From Pseudomonas mediterranea CFBP 5447 (GTDB lineage Bacteria > Pseudomonadota > Gammaproteobacteria > Pseudomonadales > Pseudomonadaceae): DNA of 64,000 bases. The notes beneath the pieces were generated by a model. It did not search any database and was not told where the DNA came from. It saw only the letters and a list, made by a program, of their open reading frames with translations. Location of the stretch: assembly GCF_000774145.1 (NCBI RefSeq), contig NZ_KN322961.1, positions 82,423 to 146,422 on the forward strand. The letters are read 5' to 3'. Shown one piece after another: positions 49,860 through 61,027 of the stretch (its first letter is position 1; every line of letters begins with the position of its first letter). The translations under genes were made by a program, and so were the position numbers.

Positions 49860-50657
49860 GCGCCGCGCCACATAAAGGTCGATCAGGTAACGCGCGATGG
49901 AGCGCGAAGCCGGCAACGGTGGCAAGTCGTGGACGCTGAACCACTGGGCGTCCTCGATTTCATCCTCCTGACACACGATGTCGCCCCCGGCGTATTCGGC
50001 GTGGAAGCCCAGCATCATCGAATGCGGGAACGGCCAGCACTGGCTGCCCATGTACTGGATGTTCTTCACTTCGATGCTGACTTCCTCGCGCACTTCGCGA
50101 ACCAGGCAATCCTCGGCCGACTCACCCGGTTCGGCAAACCCGGCCAGGGTGCTATAGACCCCAGTGACGAAGCGGGGCGAACGGGCCAGCAGGACTTCAT
50201 CGCCGCGGGTGATCAGCACGATCATGCTCGGCGAAAGCCGCGGGTAGTGCCGCAGGTCGCAGACATCGCAATACATCGCCCGCTCCAGCGGAATCTGGCT
50301 CATGCACTTGCCACAACTGCCGCAAAACCGGTGCTCACGGGCCCAAGTGCCGATCTGCGCCGCATAGCCCAGCACTTTGAACAGGGTGTGATCGTCCTCG
50401 AGCATGAAGGCCCGCAGGCCTTTCCAGTTGCAACCGGGAATGTCCTGCGAGGCGTGCAACTCCAGCAGGTAGACCGCCTCGCCATCCAGGTGGCCGATGC
50501 CATGTTCGGCGAGGACCGGCAGGTCCTGGCGCTTGAGCCATTGGCGGGGAAACAGCGCGCCGTTGTCATCGAACAGGAAGCCCTCCGGGCTGCGGGCCAC
50601 GGCCCAGCCGCCGGGAAGATCGGTGTCGAGTACTGCGGTGGTCCAGCGTGAAATCAT
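49827..50657 (-). CDS. nudC: NAD(+) diphosphatase NudC
   Basis: A 276-residue Nudix hydrolase. A zinc ribbon, [12 protein letters not shown] ... [12 protein letters not shown], is at about residues 108-137. The Nudix box [20 protein letters not shown] lies at about 170-190, followed by the NudC-type [14 protein letters not shown]. It cleaves NAD(H) to NMN and AMP, and may decap NAD-RNA. Confidence 0.95.
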   Translation of the reverse strand: MISRWTTAVLDTDLPGGWAVARSPEGFLFDDNGALFPRQWLKRQDLPVLAEHGIGHLDGEAVYLLELHASQDIPGCNWKGLRAFMLEDDHTLFKVLGYAAQIGTWAREHRFCGSCGKCMSQIPLERAMYCDVCDLRHYPRLSPSMIVLITRGDEVLLARSPRFVTGVYSTLAGFAEPGESAEDCLVREVREEVSIEVKNIQYMGSQCWPFPHSMMLGFHAEYAGGDIVCQEDEIEDAQWFSVHDLPPLPASRSIARYLIDLYVARRLGHVEPVLPG

Positions 50658-50663
50658 GGTCAG

Positions 50664-51476
50664 TCAATCCAGAAATTCGGGTTTCTGTTTGCTCATATGG
50701 GCGGTCATGGCCACGCGCAAGTCGGCCGATTGCAACATGGCGGCGTTCCAGGTAGCGACGTATTCCAGCCCGTCGTCGATGCGGTGGTCGCGCATGTAGC
50801 TGATCATTTCCTTGGTGCCGGCGATCGCGATCGGCGACTTGGCGGCGATTTCCCGGGCAATGCCCATGACGCCGTCGAGCAGGCTGGCGGTGTCGCTGTA
50901 GACGCGATTGACCAGGCCGATACTGCGCGCTTCATCGGCACCGAATGTGCGCCCCGTATAAGCGAGTTCACGCAGCATGCCGTCCCCGATGATCCGGGGC
51001 AAGCGTTGCAATGTGCCAACATCGGCGGCCATGCCGATATCGATTTCCTTGATGGAGAACTGGGCGTCTTCGGCGGCGTAGCGCATGTCGCAGGCGCTGA
51101 TCAGGTCGATGGCGCCGCCCAGGCAATAGCCCTGGACCGCCGCGAGCACCGGCTTGCGGCAGTTGTCCACGGCGTTGAACGAGGCTTGCAGCTCCAGGAT
51201 CTTGCGCCGCAGCAGGCGGGCATTGCGGCCGACGTCCTTGCCCAGCTCATTGGCCACGCCGGCCAGCATCATCAGGTCGATGCCTGAGGAAAAATGCTTG
51301 CCGGCACCACTCAGGACCACGACCCGCACTTCGTCGGTATCGTCGATCCACTGGAATATCTCGACGATCTCGCTCCAGAACGCGGCGTTCATCGCATTGA
51401 TCTTGTCCGGGCGATTGATCTGCACATGGGCGATGTTGTCTGCAAGTTCAACGTTGAACGCTTGGTATTGCGACAT
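50664..51476 (-). CDS. Crotonase family, dienoyl-CoA isomerase-like
   Basis: A 270-residue crotonase. The oxyanion-hole loops are SGAGKHFSSGIDLMML near residue 55 and QGYCLGGAIDLISACD near 115. IGMAADVGTLQRLPRI near 147 matches the ECH1 delta(3,5)-delta(2,4)-dienoyl-CoA isomerase subgroup, with Asp as catalyst. It should act in beta-oxidation of unsaturated fatty acids. It ends 6 bases upstream of nudC and may share its transcript. Confidence 0.88.
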   Translation of the reverse strand: MSQYQAFNVELADNIAHVQINRPDKINAMNAAFWSEIVEIFQWIDDTDEVRVVVLSGAGKHFSSGIDLMMLAGVANELGKDVGRNARLLRRKILELQASFNAVDNCRKPVLAAVQGYCLGGAIDLISACDMRYAAEDAQFSIKEIDIGMAADVGTLQRLPRIIGDGMLRELAYTGRTFGADEARSIGLVNRVYSDTASLLDGVMGIAREIAAKSPIAIAGTKEMISYMRDHRIDDGLEYVATWNAAMLQSADLRVAMTAHMSKQKPEFLD

Positions 51477-51619
51477 GGCAGTGATCCTTTACCGGCTGAA
51501 GAAGAGGCTTGAACTATAACAAGCGATTGCGACAGGTCGTAGGCAGTGCATCGGCCAAAAGCAGGACTTGCTGCATGATTGAAAACGATGGGCAGTCACT
51601 GGGCCATGGAACTTGAATC

Positions 51620-51712
51620 TGTGGGAGCAAAGCTTGCTCGCGATGGGGTCGGCAGCCTCAACATCCTGGGAGGCTGGTCCACAGCTATCGCGAGCAAGCT
51701 TTGCTCCCACAG
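51620..51712. repeat. Inverted REP pair (BIME)
   Basis: TGTGGGAGCAAAGCTTGCTC at about 51620 and its inverse starting ATCGCGAGCAAGC near 51687 form two facing REP palindromes separated by about 42 bases. This is a typical Pseudomonas BIME between genes. The rest of 51477-51748 shows no gene. Confidence 0.9.
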
Positions 51713-51748
51713 TTGTTCTCCAGAACTATCTCCCACTGCGATCTTTGA

Positions 51749-53224
51749 TCACTCGTCCGTCTCCACCTGCCCATCCCAGCCCCCGCCCAACGCCGCGATC
51801 AACTGCACGCTGGCGATCAACCGGCTCTGCTGCAGGCTCAGCACACTACGCTCGTTGCTCAGGGCGGTGGCCTGGACGGTCACCACGTCGAGGTAGGCAA
51901 TCAGCCCGGCCTTGTACTGGTTCTGGGTCAGGCGCAAGGATTCGCGCGCGGCGTCGAGGGCTTCCTGGCGCACGCGGGCTTCATCTTCCAGCACCTTGAG
52001 CTGGATCATGTAGTTTTCCACCTCGCGGAACCCGTCGAGCACGGTCTGGCGATAGGTGGCGACGGTTTGGTCGTAGGCCGCGACGCTGCGGTCGACTTCC
52101 GCCGAACGCTGGCCGCCGTCGAACAGCGTCATGGCCAGTTGCGGCCCCACCGACCAGAAGCGATTCGGCACGCTGATCCAGTTGTCGTAGGTACTGCTGC
52201 TGTAGCCGCCACTCAGGCTCAGGGTCAGGTCCGGGTAATACGCCGCCTTGGCCACGCCGATATTGGCGTTGGCGGCCATCACCGAGCGCTCCGCCGAGGC
52301 GATGTCCGGACGGCGTTCGAGCAGTTGCGACGGCAGCGCCACCGGGATTTGTGGCAACGACGGGATAGCCTGGGTTTCCGCCAGGCTGAACTCGGCCGGA
52401 GGCAAGCCCATCAGCACGGCGATGGCGTTTTCGAACTGGGCCCGTTGCCAGATCAAATCGATCAGGTCGCCCTGGGTGGTCTTGAGCTGGTTTTGCGCCT
52501 GGGCCACTGCGTCCTTGCCGGACACCCCGGCGCGGTACTGGTTTTCGGTCATCTTCAGCGAACGCTGATAGTTCTCCAGGGTGGCCTGCAGCAGACGTTT
52601 CTGTTCGTCGATCACCCGCAATTGCAGGTAATTCTGCACCAGCTCCGATTGCTGGCTCAGGCGCATGGCGGCCAGGTCGGCGAAACTGGCCTGGGCGCTG
52701 GCCTCATTGGCCTCCAGGGTGCGCCGCAGCTTGCCCCAGACGTCGGCTTCCCAACTGACCCCGGCCTGGGCGCTGTAGGTGTCGCGGATACCGCTGGCCG
52801 AACTGCTCAGGCTTGAACTGCTGCTACCGGTGCCCTGGCTGGAGCGGTTCTTGCCGACGGTCAGGTCCACCGAGGGGAAAAACGCCCCCCGGGCACTGCG
52901 CGCCAAGGCCTGGGCCTGACGGTACTGGGCTTCGGCCTGGGCCACGGTCTGGTTGGACGTGTTGAGCTTTTCCACCAGGCCATTGAGCTGCGCGTCCCCG
53001 TACAGCTCCCACCAGGCACCACGGGCCAGGGCGTCGCTGGGATTGGCCTGACGCCAACCCTGGGCTTCCTTGTACTGCGCCGGCGCGGCGGCCTGCGGAC
53101 GTTGGTAATCCGGGCCGATGGCGCAGGCGCTGAGCATCGCCACGCACAGCACCAGGCTCAGCGCCCGCGAGCCACGGGCGGTCGCCAGCGGCGCGACAAG
53201 ATTGAAGAACGAACGGTCGGTCAT
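51749..53224 (-). CDS. opmB: Outer-membrane efflux lipoprotein OpmB-like (NodT family)
   Basis: A 491-residue TolC-like outer-membrane channel. The signal ends in a lipobox, LCVAMLSAC with Cys near residue 34, followed by AIGPDYQRP. Two outer-membrane efflux repeats follow, with long helices (residues about 85-280 and 300-480), e.g. GVSGKDAVAQAQNQL. It forms a tripartite pump with MuxA and MuxBC. The ATG overlaps the muxC stop by 4 bases. Confidence 0.9.
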   Translation of the reverse strand: MTDRSFFNLVAPLATARGSRALSLVLCVAMLSACAIGPDYQRPQAAAPAQYKEAQGWRQANPSDALARGAWWELYGDAQLNGLVEKLNTSNQTVAQAEAQYRQAQALARSARGAFFPSVDLTVGKNRSSQGTGSSSSSLSSSASGIRDTYSAQAGVSWEADVWGKLRRTLEANEASAQASFADLAAMRLSQQSELVQNYLQLRVIDEQKRLLQATLENYQRSLKMTENQYRAGVSGKDAVAQAQNQLKTTQGDLIDLIWQRAQFENAIAVLMGLPPAEFSLAETQAIPSLPQIPVALPSQLLERRPDIASAERSVMAANANIGVAKAAYYPDLTLSLSGGYSSSTYDNWISVPNRFWSVGPQLAMTLFDGGQRSAEVDRSVAAYDQTVATYRQTVLDGFREVENYMIQLKVLEDEARVRQEALDAARESLRLTQNQYKAGLIAYLDVVTVQATALSNERSVLSLQQSRLIASVQLIAALGGGWDGQVETDE

Positions 53225-56200
53225 AGCGGAGTTTCCAGGGCAGCATCGGTGCGCACGCCACGCCAGCGGTTGAAGCGATGGCGCAGCTTGTCGAGATAGA
53301 GGTAAACCACCGGCGTGGTGTAGAGCGTCAGAACCTGGCTGAACACCAGCCCGCCGATGATGGTCAGGCCCAATGGCTGGCGCATCTCCGAACCTTCGGC
53401 GCCGCCGATCAGCAGGGGCACGGCACCGAGGATGGCCGCCAGGGTGGTCATCAGGATCGGCCGCAAGCGCAGCAGGCAGGCGCTGCGGATCGACTCCAGC
53501 GGTGCCTGCCCACCCCGCTCCAGTTGCAAGGCCAGGTCGATCATCAGGATCGCGTTCTTCTTCACCACGCCAATCAGCAGGAACAGTCCCAGCAGGGAAA
53601 TCAGGCTGAACTCCCCGCCCAGCACATAGATCGACAGCAGCGCGCCGACCCCGGCCGACGGCAAGGTGGACAGGATGGTCAGCGGATGAATGTAGCTTTC
53701 GTACAGCACACCCAGCACCAGGTACACCGCCAGCAATGCCCCGAGGATCATGAACGGCTGGCTCTTCTGGGTCGCCGCGAAGGCGTCGGCGGTGCCGGCC
53801 ATTTTCACGATCACATCCTCGGGCATGCCGAGCTTGGCAATGGTCCGTTCGATGGCGGTGGTGCCCTGCTCTACCGTCACCCCCTCAGCCATGTCGAAGG
53901 AGATGCTCTCGGAAGCGAACTGACCTTCATGGCTGACCCGGTCGTCCTCCAGGCTGTTCTCATAATGGGCGATGGCCGACAGCGGCACCCGCGCACCGTC
54001 GGCGGTGATCACTTGCACCTGCTCCAGAGTATTGGGGTCGCGGGCGTATTTGGGATTGACCTCCATCACCACCTGATACTGGTTCAGGCTGTCGTAGATG
54101 GTCGAGATCTGGCGCTGGCTGTAGGCGTTGTTCAGCACGGCGGTGACCATGTCCATGTCGATACCCAGGCGCTTGGCCTGGTCGCGGTCCACCACCAGCG
54201 TCACCTGCTGCGCCCCGCCACCGTCACGGGCATCGATGGCGGTCAGCTCCGGCAAAGTCCTGAACGCTGCCACGAGCTTGGGATACCACTCACGCAGGGA
54301 CGCCAGGTCGGCACTTTGCAGGATGTAGGAATATTGCGAGGTGGTCTGCTCGCGGCCGCCACCGAATTGCAGGTCCTGATCAGCCATCAACATCAATTGG
54401 GCGCCAGGCACCTTGGGCATTTCCTTGCGCAGGCGCTCGATGACTTTCTGCGCGGAAAGGCTGCGTTCCTTGATTGGTTTGAGGCGCACCAGCATGAACG
54501 CGTTGTTGGTGCCGTTGTTGCCGCCAATGAAGCCCGCCACGCTCTGCACCGCGTCGTCCTTGAGCACGGCACGGCGGAAGATCTCCATCTTCGGCTGCAT
54601 CACATTGAACGACAGGCCGTCGTCGCCGCGCACGAAACCGATCAACTGACCGGTGTCCTGCTGTGGCATGAAGGTCTTCGGCACCACTACATATAACGCG
54701 ACATTGACCCCGATGGTCACCAACAGGCTCAGCAAGGTCAGGCGTCGATGACGCAACACCCAGTCCAGGCTGGTGGCATAACCGCGAACCATCCACTCAT
54801 TGATACGCCGGCTCTCCCGTTGCAGACGGTTTTCCTGGCCTGGCTCATGGGGCTTGAGCCAGCGCGAGCAGAGCATCGGCGTGAGCGTCAGGGACACCAG
54901 CAGCGAGACCACGATGGCCGCCGCCAGGGTAATGGAGAATTCGCGGAACAGGCTCTCGATGATGCCGCCCATGAACAGGATCGACAGGAACACCGCCACC
55001 AGCGAAGCGTTCATCGACAACAGGGTAAAGCCCACCTCCTTGGCACCGAGGTACGCGGCCTTCATCGGCGGTACACCTTCATCGATATGCCGGGAAATGT
55101 TCTCCAGCACGACGATGGCGTCATCCACCACCAATCCCGTGGCAAGGATCAATGCCATCAGCGACAGGTTGTTCAGGGAAAACCCGTAGAGGTACATCAC
55201 GGCGAACGTGCCCACCAGCGACACCGGTACCGCCAGGGTCGGGATCAGCGAAGCGCGGAAGTTGCCGAGGAACAGGAACACCACCAGTACCACCAGGGCC
55301 ACGGCAATCAGCAAAGTCATTTCCGCTTCGTGCAAGGTCGCCTTGATCACCGGGGAACGGTCCATCGCCAGGTTGAGCTTGACGCTGGCCGGCAGCACCG
55401 CTTGCAACGCCGGCAGTTGCGCCTTGATTTCGTTGACCGTCTCGATGATGTTGGCGCCGGCCTGGCGATTGATCACCAGCAGCACCGCGGCATCGTTATT
55501 GAAGAAGCCGCTGTTGTAACGATCCTCGACGCTGTCGGCGACCTTCGCCACGTCCTTGAGGCGCAGTACCGAGCCATCCTGGTAACGGATGATCAGCGTT
55601 TCGTAGTCCTTGGCCTTCTCCAACTGGTCGTTGGCCTGGACCTGCCACATGCGCCGGTCGTCCTCGACCGAACCCTTGGGCCGGCGCACGTTGCTGTTGG
55701 CGATCGCCTTGCGCACGTCATCCAGGGCCACGCCGTACTGGTTGAGCAATTGCGGTTCCAGTTCGATGCGCACCGCCGGCAACGAACTGCCACCGATCTG
55801 CACTTCGCCGACACCCGACACCTGGGACAGGCTCTGGGACAGGATGGTGGACGCCAGGTCGTAGAGCTGGCCTTTCTCCAATACGTCCGAGGTCAGCGAC
55901 AGCACCATGACCGGCGCCTGGGACGGGTTGACCTTCTTGTAGGTCGGCATGCTGCGCATACCGCTGGGCAACAGGTTGCGCGAGGCGTTGATGGCCGCTT
56001 GCACTTCCCGCGCGGCACCGTTGATGTCGCGGTCCAGGTCGAATTGCAGGATCACCCGGGTCGAGCCCTGGCTGGAGCGGCTGCTCATGGTGTTGACCCC
56101 GGCGATGGCACCGAAGGACCGCTCGAGGGGCGTCGCCACCGTCGAAGCCATCACCTCCGGGCTGGCCCCCGGCAAGTTGGCCTGGACCACGATCACCGGA

Positions 56201-56325
56201 AAATCCATCTGCGGCAACGGCGAAACCGGCAACAGGCCGAAGCACACACCGCCGAGCAGCATGATGGCGAAGCTCAGCAGCATGGTGGCGACGGGACGCT
56301 TGATGAAGGGACCGGAGAGGTTCAT
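53221..56325 (-). CDS. muxC: RND efflux permease MuxC-like
   Basis: A 1034-residue, 12-span RND pump starting MNLSGPFIKRPVATMLLSFA at 56325. It has GATGLVVDDAIVV-type motifs near residue 400 (LATGLVVDDAIVVLENI) and ATLHEAEMTL before the fourth span. MuxB and MuxC (MdtB/MdtC type) act as a hetero-trimer. They export novobiocin, aztreonam and similar compounds in P. aeruginosa; substrates here are unknown. Confidence 0.92.
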   Translation of the reverse strand: MNLSGPFIKRPVATMLLSFAIMLLGGVCFGLLPVSPLPQMDFPVIVVQANLPGASPEVMASTVATPLERSFGAIAGVNTMSSRSSQGSTRVILQFDLDRDINGAAREVQAAINASRNLLPSGMRSMPTYKKVNPSQAPVMVLSLTSDVLEKGQLYDLASTILSQSLSQVSGVGEVQIGGSSLPAVRIELEPQLLNQYGVALDDVRKAIANSNVRRPKGSVEDDRRMWQVQANDQLEKAKDYETLIIRYQDGSVLRLKDVAKVADSVEDRYNSGFFNNDAAVLLVINRQAGANIIETVNEIKAQLPALQAVLPASVKLNLAMDRSPVIKATLHEAEMTLLIAVALVVLVVFLFLGNFRASLIPTLAVPVSLVGTFAVMYLYGFSLNNLSLMALILATGLVVDDAIVVLENISRHIDEGVPPMKAAYLGAKEVGFTLLSMNASLVAVFLSILFMGGIIESLFREFSITLAAAIVVSLLVSLTLTPMLCSRWLKPHEPGQENRLQRESRRINEWMVRGYATSLDWVLRHRRLTLLSLLVTIGVNVALYVVVPKTFMPQQDTGQLIGFVRGDDGLSFNVMQPKMEIFRRAVLKDDAVQSVAGFIGGNNGTNNAFMLVRLKPIKERSLSAQKVIERLRKEMPKVPGAQLMLMADQDLQFGGGREQTTSQYSYILQSADLASLREWYPKLVAAFRTLPELTAIDARDGGGAQQVTLVVDRDQAKRLGIDMDMVTAVLNNAYSQRQISTIYDSLNQYQVVMEVNPKYARDPNTLEQVQVITADGARVPLSAIAHYENSLEDDRVSHEGQFASESISFDMAEGVTVEQGTTAIERTIAKLGMPEDVIVKMAGTADAFAATQKSQPFMILGALLAVYLVLGVLYESYIHPLTILSTLPSAGVGALLSIYVLGGEFSLISLLGLFLLIGVVKKNAILMIDLALQLERGGQAPLESIRSACLLRLRPILMTTLAAILGAVPLLIGGAEGSEMRQPLGLTIIGGLVFSQVLTLYTTPVVYLYLDKLRHRFNRWRGVRTDAALETPL

Positions 56326-56344
56326 GGGGGGCAGCTCCAAGCAG

Positions 56345-56422
56345 CAAGCTTCAAGCTGCAAGCTAAAGGCATGCGCCGCCCTTGCTCTTCTCTTGCAGCT
56401 TGCAGCTTGCCGCTTGCAGCTC
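56345..56422. repeat. Short palindromic repeat between muxB and muxC
   Basis: The approximately 100-base gap contains many copies of AGCTTGCAGC or its complement (CAAGCTTCAAGCTGCAAGC on one side, CTTGCAGCTTGCAGCTTG on the other). It forms an imperfect long inverted repeat. It resembles another Pseudomonas intergenic repeat family. Confidence 0.75.
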
Positions 56423-56428
56423 GCGCCG

Positions 56429-59400
56429 TCATACCGACACCTCTTTGGTGTCGGTTCGAGTAAACCGCCGTCCCAATCGATCGAACGCCAGGTAGATAAC
56501 AGGCGTGGTGAAGAGCGTCAGCACCTGGCTCACCAGCAACCCGCCCACCATCACCAGCCCCAGGGGCTGGCGCAGTTCCGCGCCGGAGCCGGTGGCGAGC
56601 ATCAAAGGTACCGCGCCGAACAGGGCCGCCAGGGTCGTCATCAGGATCGGCCGGAAACGCAGCAACGCAGCCTGATAGATCGCCGTCTGTGGATCGACAC
56701 CCTGGTTGCGCTCGGCATCGAGGGCGAAGTCGATCATCATGATCGCGTTCTTCTTGACGATGCCGATCAGCAGGATGATGCCGATGATCGCGATCATGCC
56801 CAGGTCGTTGCCGCTGAGGATCAACGCCAGCAAGGCGCCGATGGCCGCCGAGGGCAAGGTCGAGAGGATCGTGATCGGGTGGATGTAGCTCTCGTACAGC
56901 ACGCCGAGCACGATGTACATGGTCACCACCGCCGCCAGAATCAGCAGCAAGGTGCTCGACAGCGAAGCCTGGAAAGCCTGGGCCGCGCCCTGGAACTCGG
57001 TCTGCACGCCCACCGGCATGCCGATATCGTGCTGGACCTTCTCGATCACCTCCACCCCATGCCCGAGGGCCACGCCCGGCGCGAGGTTGAAGGACATCAT
57101 CACTGCCGGGAACTGGCCGATGTGGGCAATCGCCAACTGGGCCTGACGCTCCTCGACCCGGGCCAGGCTCGACAGCCGCACCTGCCCGCCATCGGTGGTC
57201 TTGACGTAAATCTGATCCAGGGCCTGGGGACCAATCCTCTCCCCGGACTGGGCCTGAAGCACCACCCGGTACTGGCTGGCCTGGGTGTAGATGGTGGAAA
57301 TCTGCCGCTGGCCAAAGGCGTCATACAGCGCATCGGTGATGTTCGACACCGACACGCCCAGGCGTGAAGCAGCGTCGCGATCGATCACCAGGTAGACCTG
57401 GAGTCCCTTGTCCTGCAGGTCGCTGGCGACGTCGGTCAGTTCCGGCTGGTGGGCCAGGGCCTCCACCAGGCGGCCGCTCCACAGGGTGAGCAATTCGGCG
57501 TCCGGCGACGACAGGCTGAACTGATACTGGGTGCGACTGACCCGGTCCTCGATGGTCAGGTCCTGCACCGGTTGCATGAACAGGCGGATACCCACCAGGC
57601 GATCCAGTTGCGGCTGCAGGCGGGCGATGATTTCGCTGGCACTGTCATCCCGTTCGCTGTGGGGCTTGAGGTTGATCAGCAGGCGGCCGCTGTTGAGGGT
57701 GGCGTTGTCGCCGTCCACGCCGATGTACGAAGACAGGCTCTCCACCGCCGGGTCGGCGAGGATCACCTTGGCCAGTGCTTGCTGGCGTTCGCTCATCGCG
57801 GCGAAGGAAATCGACTGCGGCGCCTCGGAAATGCCCTGGATCACCCCGGTGTCCTGCACCGGGAAGAACCCCTTGGGCACGGCCAGGTACAACACCACCG
57901 TGAGCACGAGGCTGCCGACCGCCACCAGCAGGGTCAGCGGCTGATGCCTGAGTACCCATTGCAACTTGCGACCATAGGCGGCGATCAGCCAATCGATCCA
58001 CGCCCCGCTGGCGCGGTAAAAACGCCCCTGTTCATCCGCCTTCGGCTCACGCTTGAGCAAGCGCGCGCACATCATCGGCGTCAGGGTCAGGGACACCACC
58101 AGGGAAATCAGGATCGCAACGGCCAGGGTGATGGCGAACTCACGGAACAACCGCCCCACCACATCAGCCATGAACAACAGCGGGATCAACACGGCAATCA
58201 GCGACAGCGTCAGGGAGATCAGCGTGAAGCCGATCTGCTTCGCGCCCTTGAGCGCGGCCTGCAACGGGCTGTCGCCTTCCTCGATGAAACGGGCGATGTT
58301 CTCCAGCATGACGATGGCATCGTCCACCACGAAACCGGTGGCAATGGTCAGGGCCATCAACGTCAGGTTGTTGATGGAGAACCCCGCCAGGTACATCACG
58401 CCGAACGTACCGATCAGCGACAGCGGCACGGCCACCGACGGGATGATCGTGGCGCTGAAACGGCGCAGGAACAGGAACGTCACCATGACCACCAGGGCGA
58501 TGGCGATCAGCAGTTCATGCTGCACGTCGGTGACCGAAGCACGGATGGTCTGGGTGCGGTCGGTGAGCACGGTGACGTCCAGGCCGGCCGGCAGGTTGTC
58601 GGTAATGCTCGGCAACAGCGCCTTGATCCGGTCCACCACTTCAATGACGTTGGCCCCCGGTTGGCGCTGGATGTTCAGCAGTACGGCCTGGTTCTCGTTG
58701 GCCCAGGCGGCCAGGCGCTCGTTCTCGGCGCCATCGACGATCTGCGCCACGTCCTTGAGCCGCAATGGTGCGCCGTTGGCGTAGGCCAGGATCAGCTCGG
58801 CGTAGTCCTTGGGCGAGGTCAACTGATCGTTGGCATCGAGCATCGACACCCGGGTCTCGCCGTCGAAATTGCCCTTGGGCTGGTTGACGTTGGAAGCGCC
58901 GATCAGGGTACGCACGTCCGCCAGATTGAGGCCGTTGGCCGCCAGGGCTTCGGGGTTGACCTTGATCCGTACCGCCTGGCGCTGACCGCCGGCGACGGTG
59001 ACCATGCCGACGCCGCTGATCTGGGCAATCTTCTGCGCCATGCGCGTATCGACCAGATCGTTGAGCTTGGGCAGCAGCATGGTCTTGGAGGTGATCGCCA
59101 GGGTCAGCACCGGGGTGTCGGCCGGGTTGACCTTGTTGTACACCGGCGGCGCCGGCAGGTCGGTCGGCAACAGGTTGGTGGCCGCGTTGATCGCCGCCTG
59201 CACCTGCTGCTCCGCGACGTCCATGTTGATCTCGAGGTTGAAGCGCAGGGTAATCACCGAGGCGCCACCGGAGCTGGTGGAGGCCATCTGGGTCAGGCCG
59301 GGCATCTGCCCGAACTGCCGCTCCAGGGGCGCGGTCACGGCGCTGGTCATCACGTCGGGGCTGGCGCCGGGGTACAGGGTCATGACGCGGATGGTCGGAT

Positions 59401-59524
59401 AGTCGACCTGAGGCAAGGCCGACACCGGCAGCAGCCGATAGGCGATCAGGCCGGCCAGGACAATGGCCAGCATGCTCAGGGTGGTGGCCACCGGACGCAG
59501 GATGAACAGCCGCGAGAGGTTCAT
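56429..59524 (-). CDS. muxB: RND efflux permease MuxB-like
   Basis: A 1031-residue RND pump ([20 protein letters not shown]) with [19 protein letters not shown] near residue 398 and the usual periplasmic porter and docking domains. It is coupled to muxA by a 4-base overlap and pairs with MuxC. The presence of two different pump subunits distinguishes this operon from MexAB-type ones. Confidence 0.92.
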   Translation of the reverse strand: MNLSRLFILRPVATTLSMLAIVLAGLIAYRLLPVSALPQVDYPTIRVMTLYPGASPDVMTSAVTAPLERQFGQMPGLTQMASTSSGGASVITLRFNLEINMDVAEQQVQAAINAATNLLPTDLPAPPVYNKVNPADTPVLTLAITSKTMLLPKLNDLVDTRMAQKIAQISGVGMVTVAGGQRQAVRIKVNPEALAANGLNLADVRTLIGASNVNQPKGNFDGETRVSMLDANDQLTSPKDYAELILAYANGAPLRLKDVAQIVDGAENERLAAWANENQAVLLNIQRQPGANVIEVVDRIKALLPSITDNLPAGLDVTVLTDRTQTIRASVTDVQHELLIAIALVVMVTFLFLRRFSATIIPSVAVPLSLIGTFGVMYLAGFSINNLTLMALTIATGFVVDDAIVMLENIARFIEEGDSPLQAALKGAKQIGFTLISLTLSLIAVLIPLLFMADVVGRLFREFAITLAVAILISLVVSLTLTPMMCARLLKREPKADEQGRFYRASGAWIDWLIAAYGRKLQWVLRHQPLTLLVAVGSLVLTVVLYLAVPKGFFPVQDTGVIQGISEAPQSISFAAMSERQQALAKVILADPAVESLSSYIGVDGDNATLNSGRLLINLKPHSERDDSASEIIARLQPQLDRLVGIRLFMQPVQDLTIEDRVSRTQYQFSLSSPDAELLTLWSGRLVEALAHQPELTDVASDLQDKGLQVYLVIDRDAASRLGVSVSNITDALYDAFGQRQISTIYTQASQYRVVLQAQSGERIGPQALDQIYVKTTDGGQVRLSSLARVEERQAQLAIAHIGQFPAVMMSFNLAPGVALGHGVEVIEKVQHDIGMPVGVQTEFQGAAQAFQASLSSTLLLILAAVVTMYIVLGVLYESYIHPITILSTLPSAAIGALLALILSGNDLGMIAIIGIILLIGIVKKNAIMMIDFALDAERNQGVDPQTAIYQAALLRFRPILMTTLAALFGAVPLMLATGSGAELRQPLGLVMVGGLLVSQVLTLFTTPVIYLAFDRLGRRFTRTDTKEVSV

Positions 59525-60837
59525 GCGCTGCCCTTTTTCGCCTTGTCGGCCCCGGTCGGTTCAGCCGGGGCTGCCGCAGGCTTGCCCTGCAAGTGTTCGG
59601 TCGGCGTGGTCGGCACCTCCTGGCTGTCGTTGACCACTTCCACCTCGCTGCCTTCCTTCAGGCGGTCGGTGCCTTCGAGCACCACCCGGTCGCCGGCGGC
59701 CAGGCCTTCGGTGACCACTGTATGCTCGCCGTCGCTGGCGCCAATCTTGAGCGGCTTGATGGTGACTTTCTTGTCGCCTTCCAGGGCGTAGACGAAGGTG
59801 CCGTTGGTGCCGAACTGAATGGCGGCGGTCGGCACCAGGACCACCCCCTTGAGCGTGTCGGCCAATAGGCGCACGTTGACGAACTGATTGGGGAACAGCG
59901 ATTGCTCGCGGTTCTCGTAGCGGGCCTTGAACTTCAGGGTGCCGGTGGTGATGTCGATCTGGTTGTCCAGGCTTTGCAACACGCCACTGGCCTGGAGTTT
60001 CACATCGCCACGGTCCCAGGCTTCGACGGGCAGCTTCGCGCCGCTGCGGTAGCGGGCGAGCACTGTATCGAGGTTGTTTTCCGGCAGGGTGAACACGACG
60101 TTGATGGGCTGGGTCTGGGTGATGACCGCCAGGGCCGTACTGTCGTTGGCCGCCACCAGGTTGCCGATGTCCAGTTGCCGCAAGCCGACGCGCCCGGAGA
60201 TCGGCGCACGGATCCTGGTGAACTCCAGGTTGAGCCTGGCGTCGTTGACTGCCGCCTGGTTGGTCTTGACCGTGCCCTGATACTGCCCCACCAGCGCGGC
60301 CGCGGTGTCGAGGGTTTGCTTGGCAATGCTGTCCTCGGCATACAGGCCGCGATAGCGTTCAAGATCGACCTGGGCGTTTTTCAACTGGGCCTGGTTCTGC
60401 AGCAACGTCCCCTCTGCCTGCAGCAAGGCATTCTGATAAGGACGCGGATCGATCTCGGCCAGCAGGTCCCCGGCCTTCACCATCTGCCCTTCCTCGAAGG
60501 CGATCTTGACCAGCTCGCCGCCGACCCGGCTGCGCACGTTGATGGTATTGAGCGCCGTGACCGTTCCCAACGCTTTGTAATACAACGGGAAATCCCCGGT
60601 GACGGCGGCAGCCACCCGAACCGGGATCGGCCCCGTCGCACCGCCAAACCCGGGCCGCATGCCGCCCGAACGCCCCATGTGCCCAGCGGCGGCCTTCTGC
60701 CCGGTGGTGGACTTGTGATCCGCGCCGGAGGGCCAGAATTTCCAGGCCAGCACCGCGACGACCAGCACGATGAACAGGCTCAACAGCCAGCGACGGGAAT
60801 TGCGGGGAGCAGAGGATTGCATGGAGTGATCAACCAT
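59521..60837 (-). CDS. muxA: Periplasmic adaptor MuxA-like
   Basis: A 438-residue membrane fusion protein. An N-terminal membrane anchor ([19 protein letters not shown]) is at about residues 17-35. The lipoyl and hairpin domains include [16 protein letters not shown] helices near 150, with [20 protein letters not shown] near 120. [20 protein letters not shown] is near 210. A disordered C-terminus ([13 protein letters not shown]) follows. The start is uncertain: ATGs at 60852, 60837 and 60822 all lack strong ribosome sites. Confidence 0.88.
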   Translation of the reverse strand: MVDHSMQSSAPRNSRRWLLSLFIVLVVAVLAWKFWPSGADHKSTTGQKAAAGHMGRSGGMRPGFGGATGPIPVRVAAAVTGDFPLYYKALGTVTALNTINVRSRVGGELVKIAFEEGQMVKAGDLLAEIDPRPYQNALLQAEGTLLQNQAQLKNAQVDLERYRGLYAEDSIAKQTLDTAAALVGQYQGTVKTNQAAVNDARLNLEFTRIRAPISGRVGLRQLDIGNLVAANDSTALAVITQTQPINVVFTLPENNLDTVLARYRSGAKLPVEAWDRGDVKLQASGVLQSLDNQIDITTGTLKFKARYENREQSLFPNQFVNVRLLADTLKGVVLVPTAAIQFGTNGTFVYALEGDKKVTIKPLKIGASDGEHTVVTEGLAAGDRVVLEGTDRLKEGSEVEVVNDSQEVPTTPTEHLQGKPAAAPAEPTGADKAKKGSA

Positions 60838-60961
60838 TGGGCGCGTGGGCATCTTTTATGGAAGGCTGAACGATAAGCACTGGCGGGTATTTAGCAAAGC
60901 GCCTTTACCGGCAATTTACCTTGGGCTTACGTATCGCGTGGCAGGCTAAGCGTTTGAAGTA

Positions 60962-60996
60962 CAAAAGAAAACGGCCTGGACAGGTCCAGGCCGTTA
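60962..60996. terminator. Terminator downstream of tpx
   Basis: AACGGCCTGGAC-AG-GTCCAGGCCGTT, a 12-bp perfect stem. On the minus strand it is followed by TTCTTTTGT. It follows tpx by 31 bases. Confidence 0.85.
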
Positions 60997-61027
60997 ACAA
61001 TTGTAATAAATACTCCGATCAGAGCAC

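Noticed and set aside
51620..51712. Terminator or regulatory RNA between opmB and the crotonase gene.
   Set aside because: The inverted pair matches the common Pseudomonas REP/BIME sequence, which also occurs at the right edge of the window.
53278..54696. Very long plus-strand frames opposite muxB and muxC (for example 472 and 780 codons).
   Set aside because: They are His/Gln/Arg/Gly-rich antisense shadows of conserved RND pump genes in high-GC DNA.
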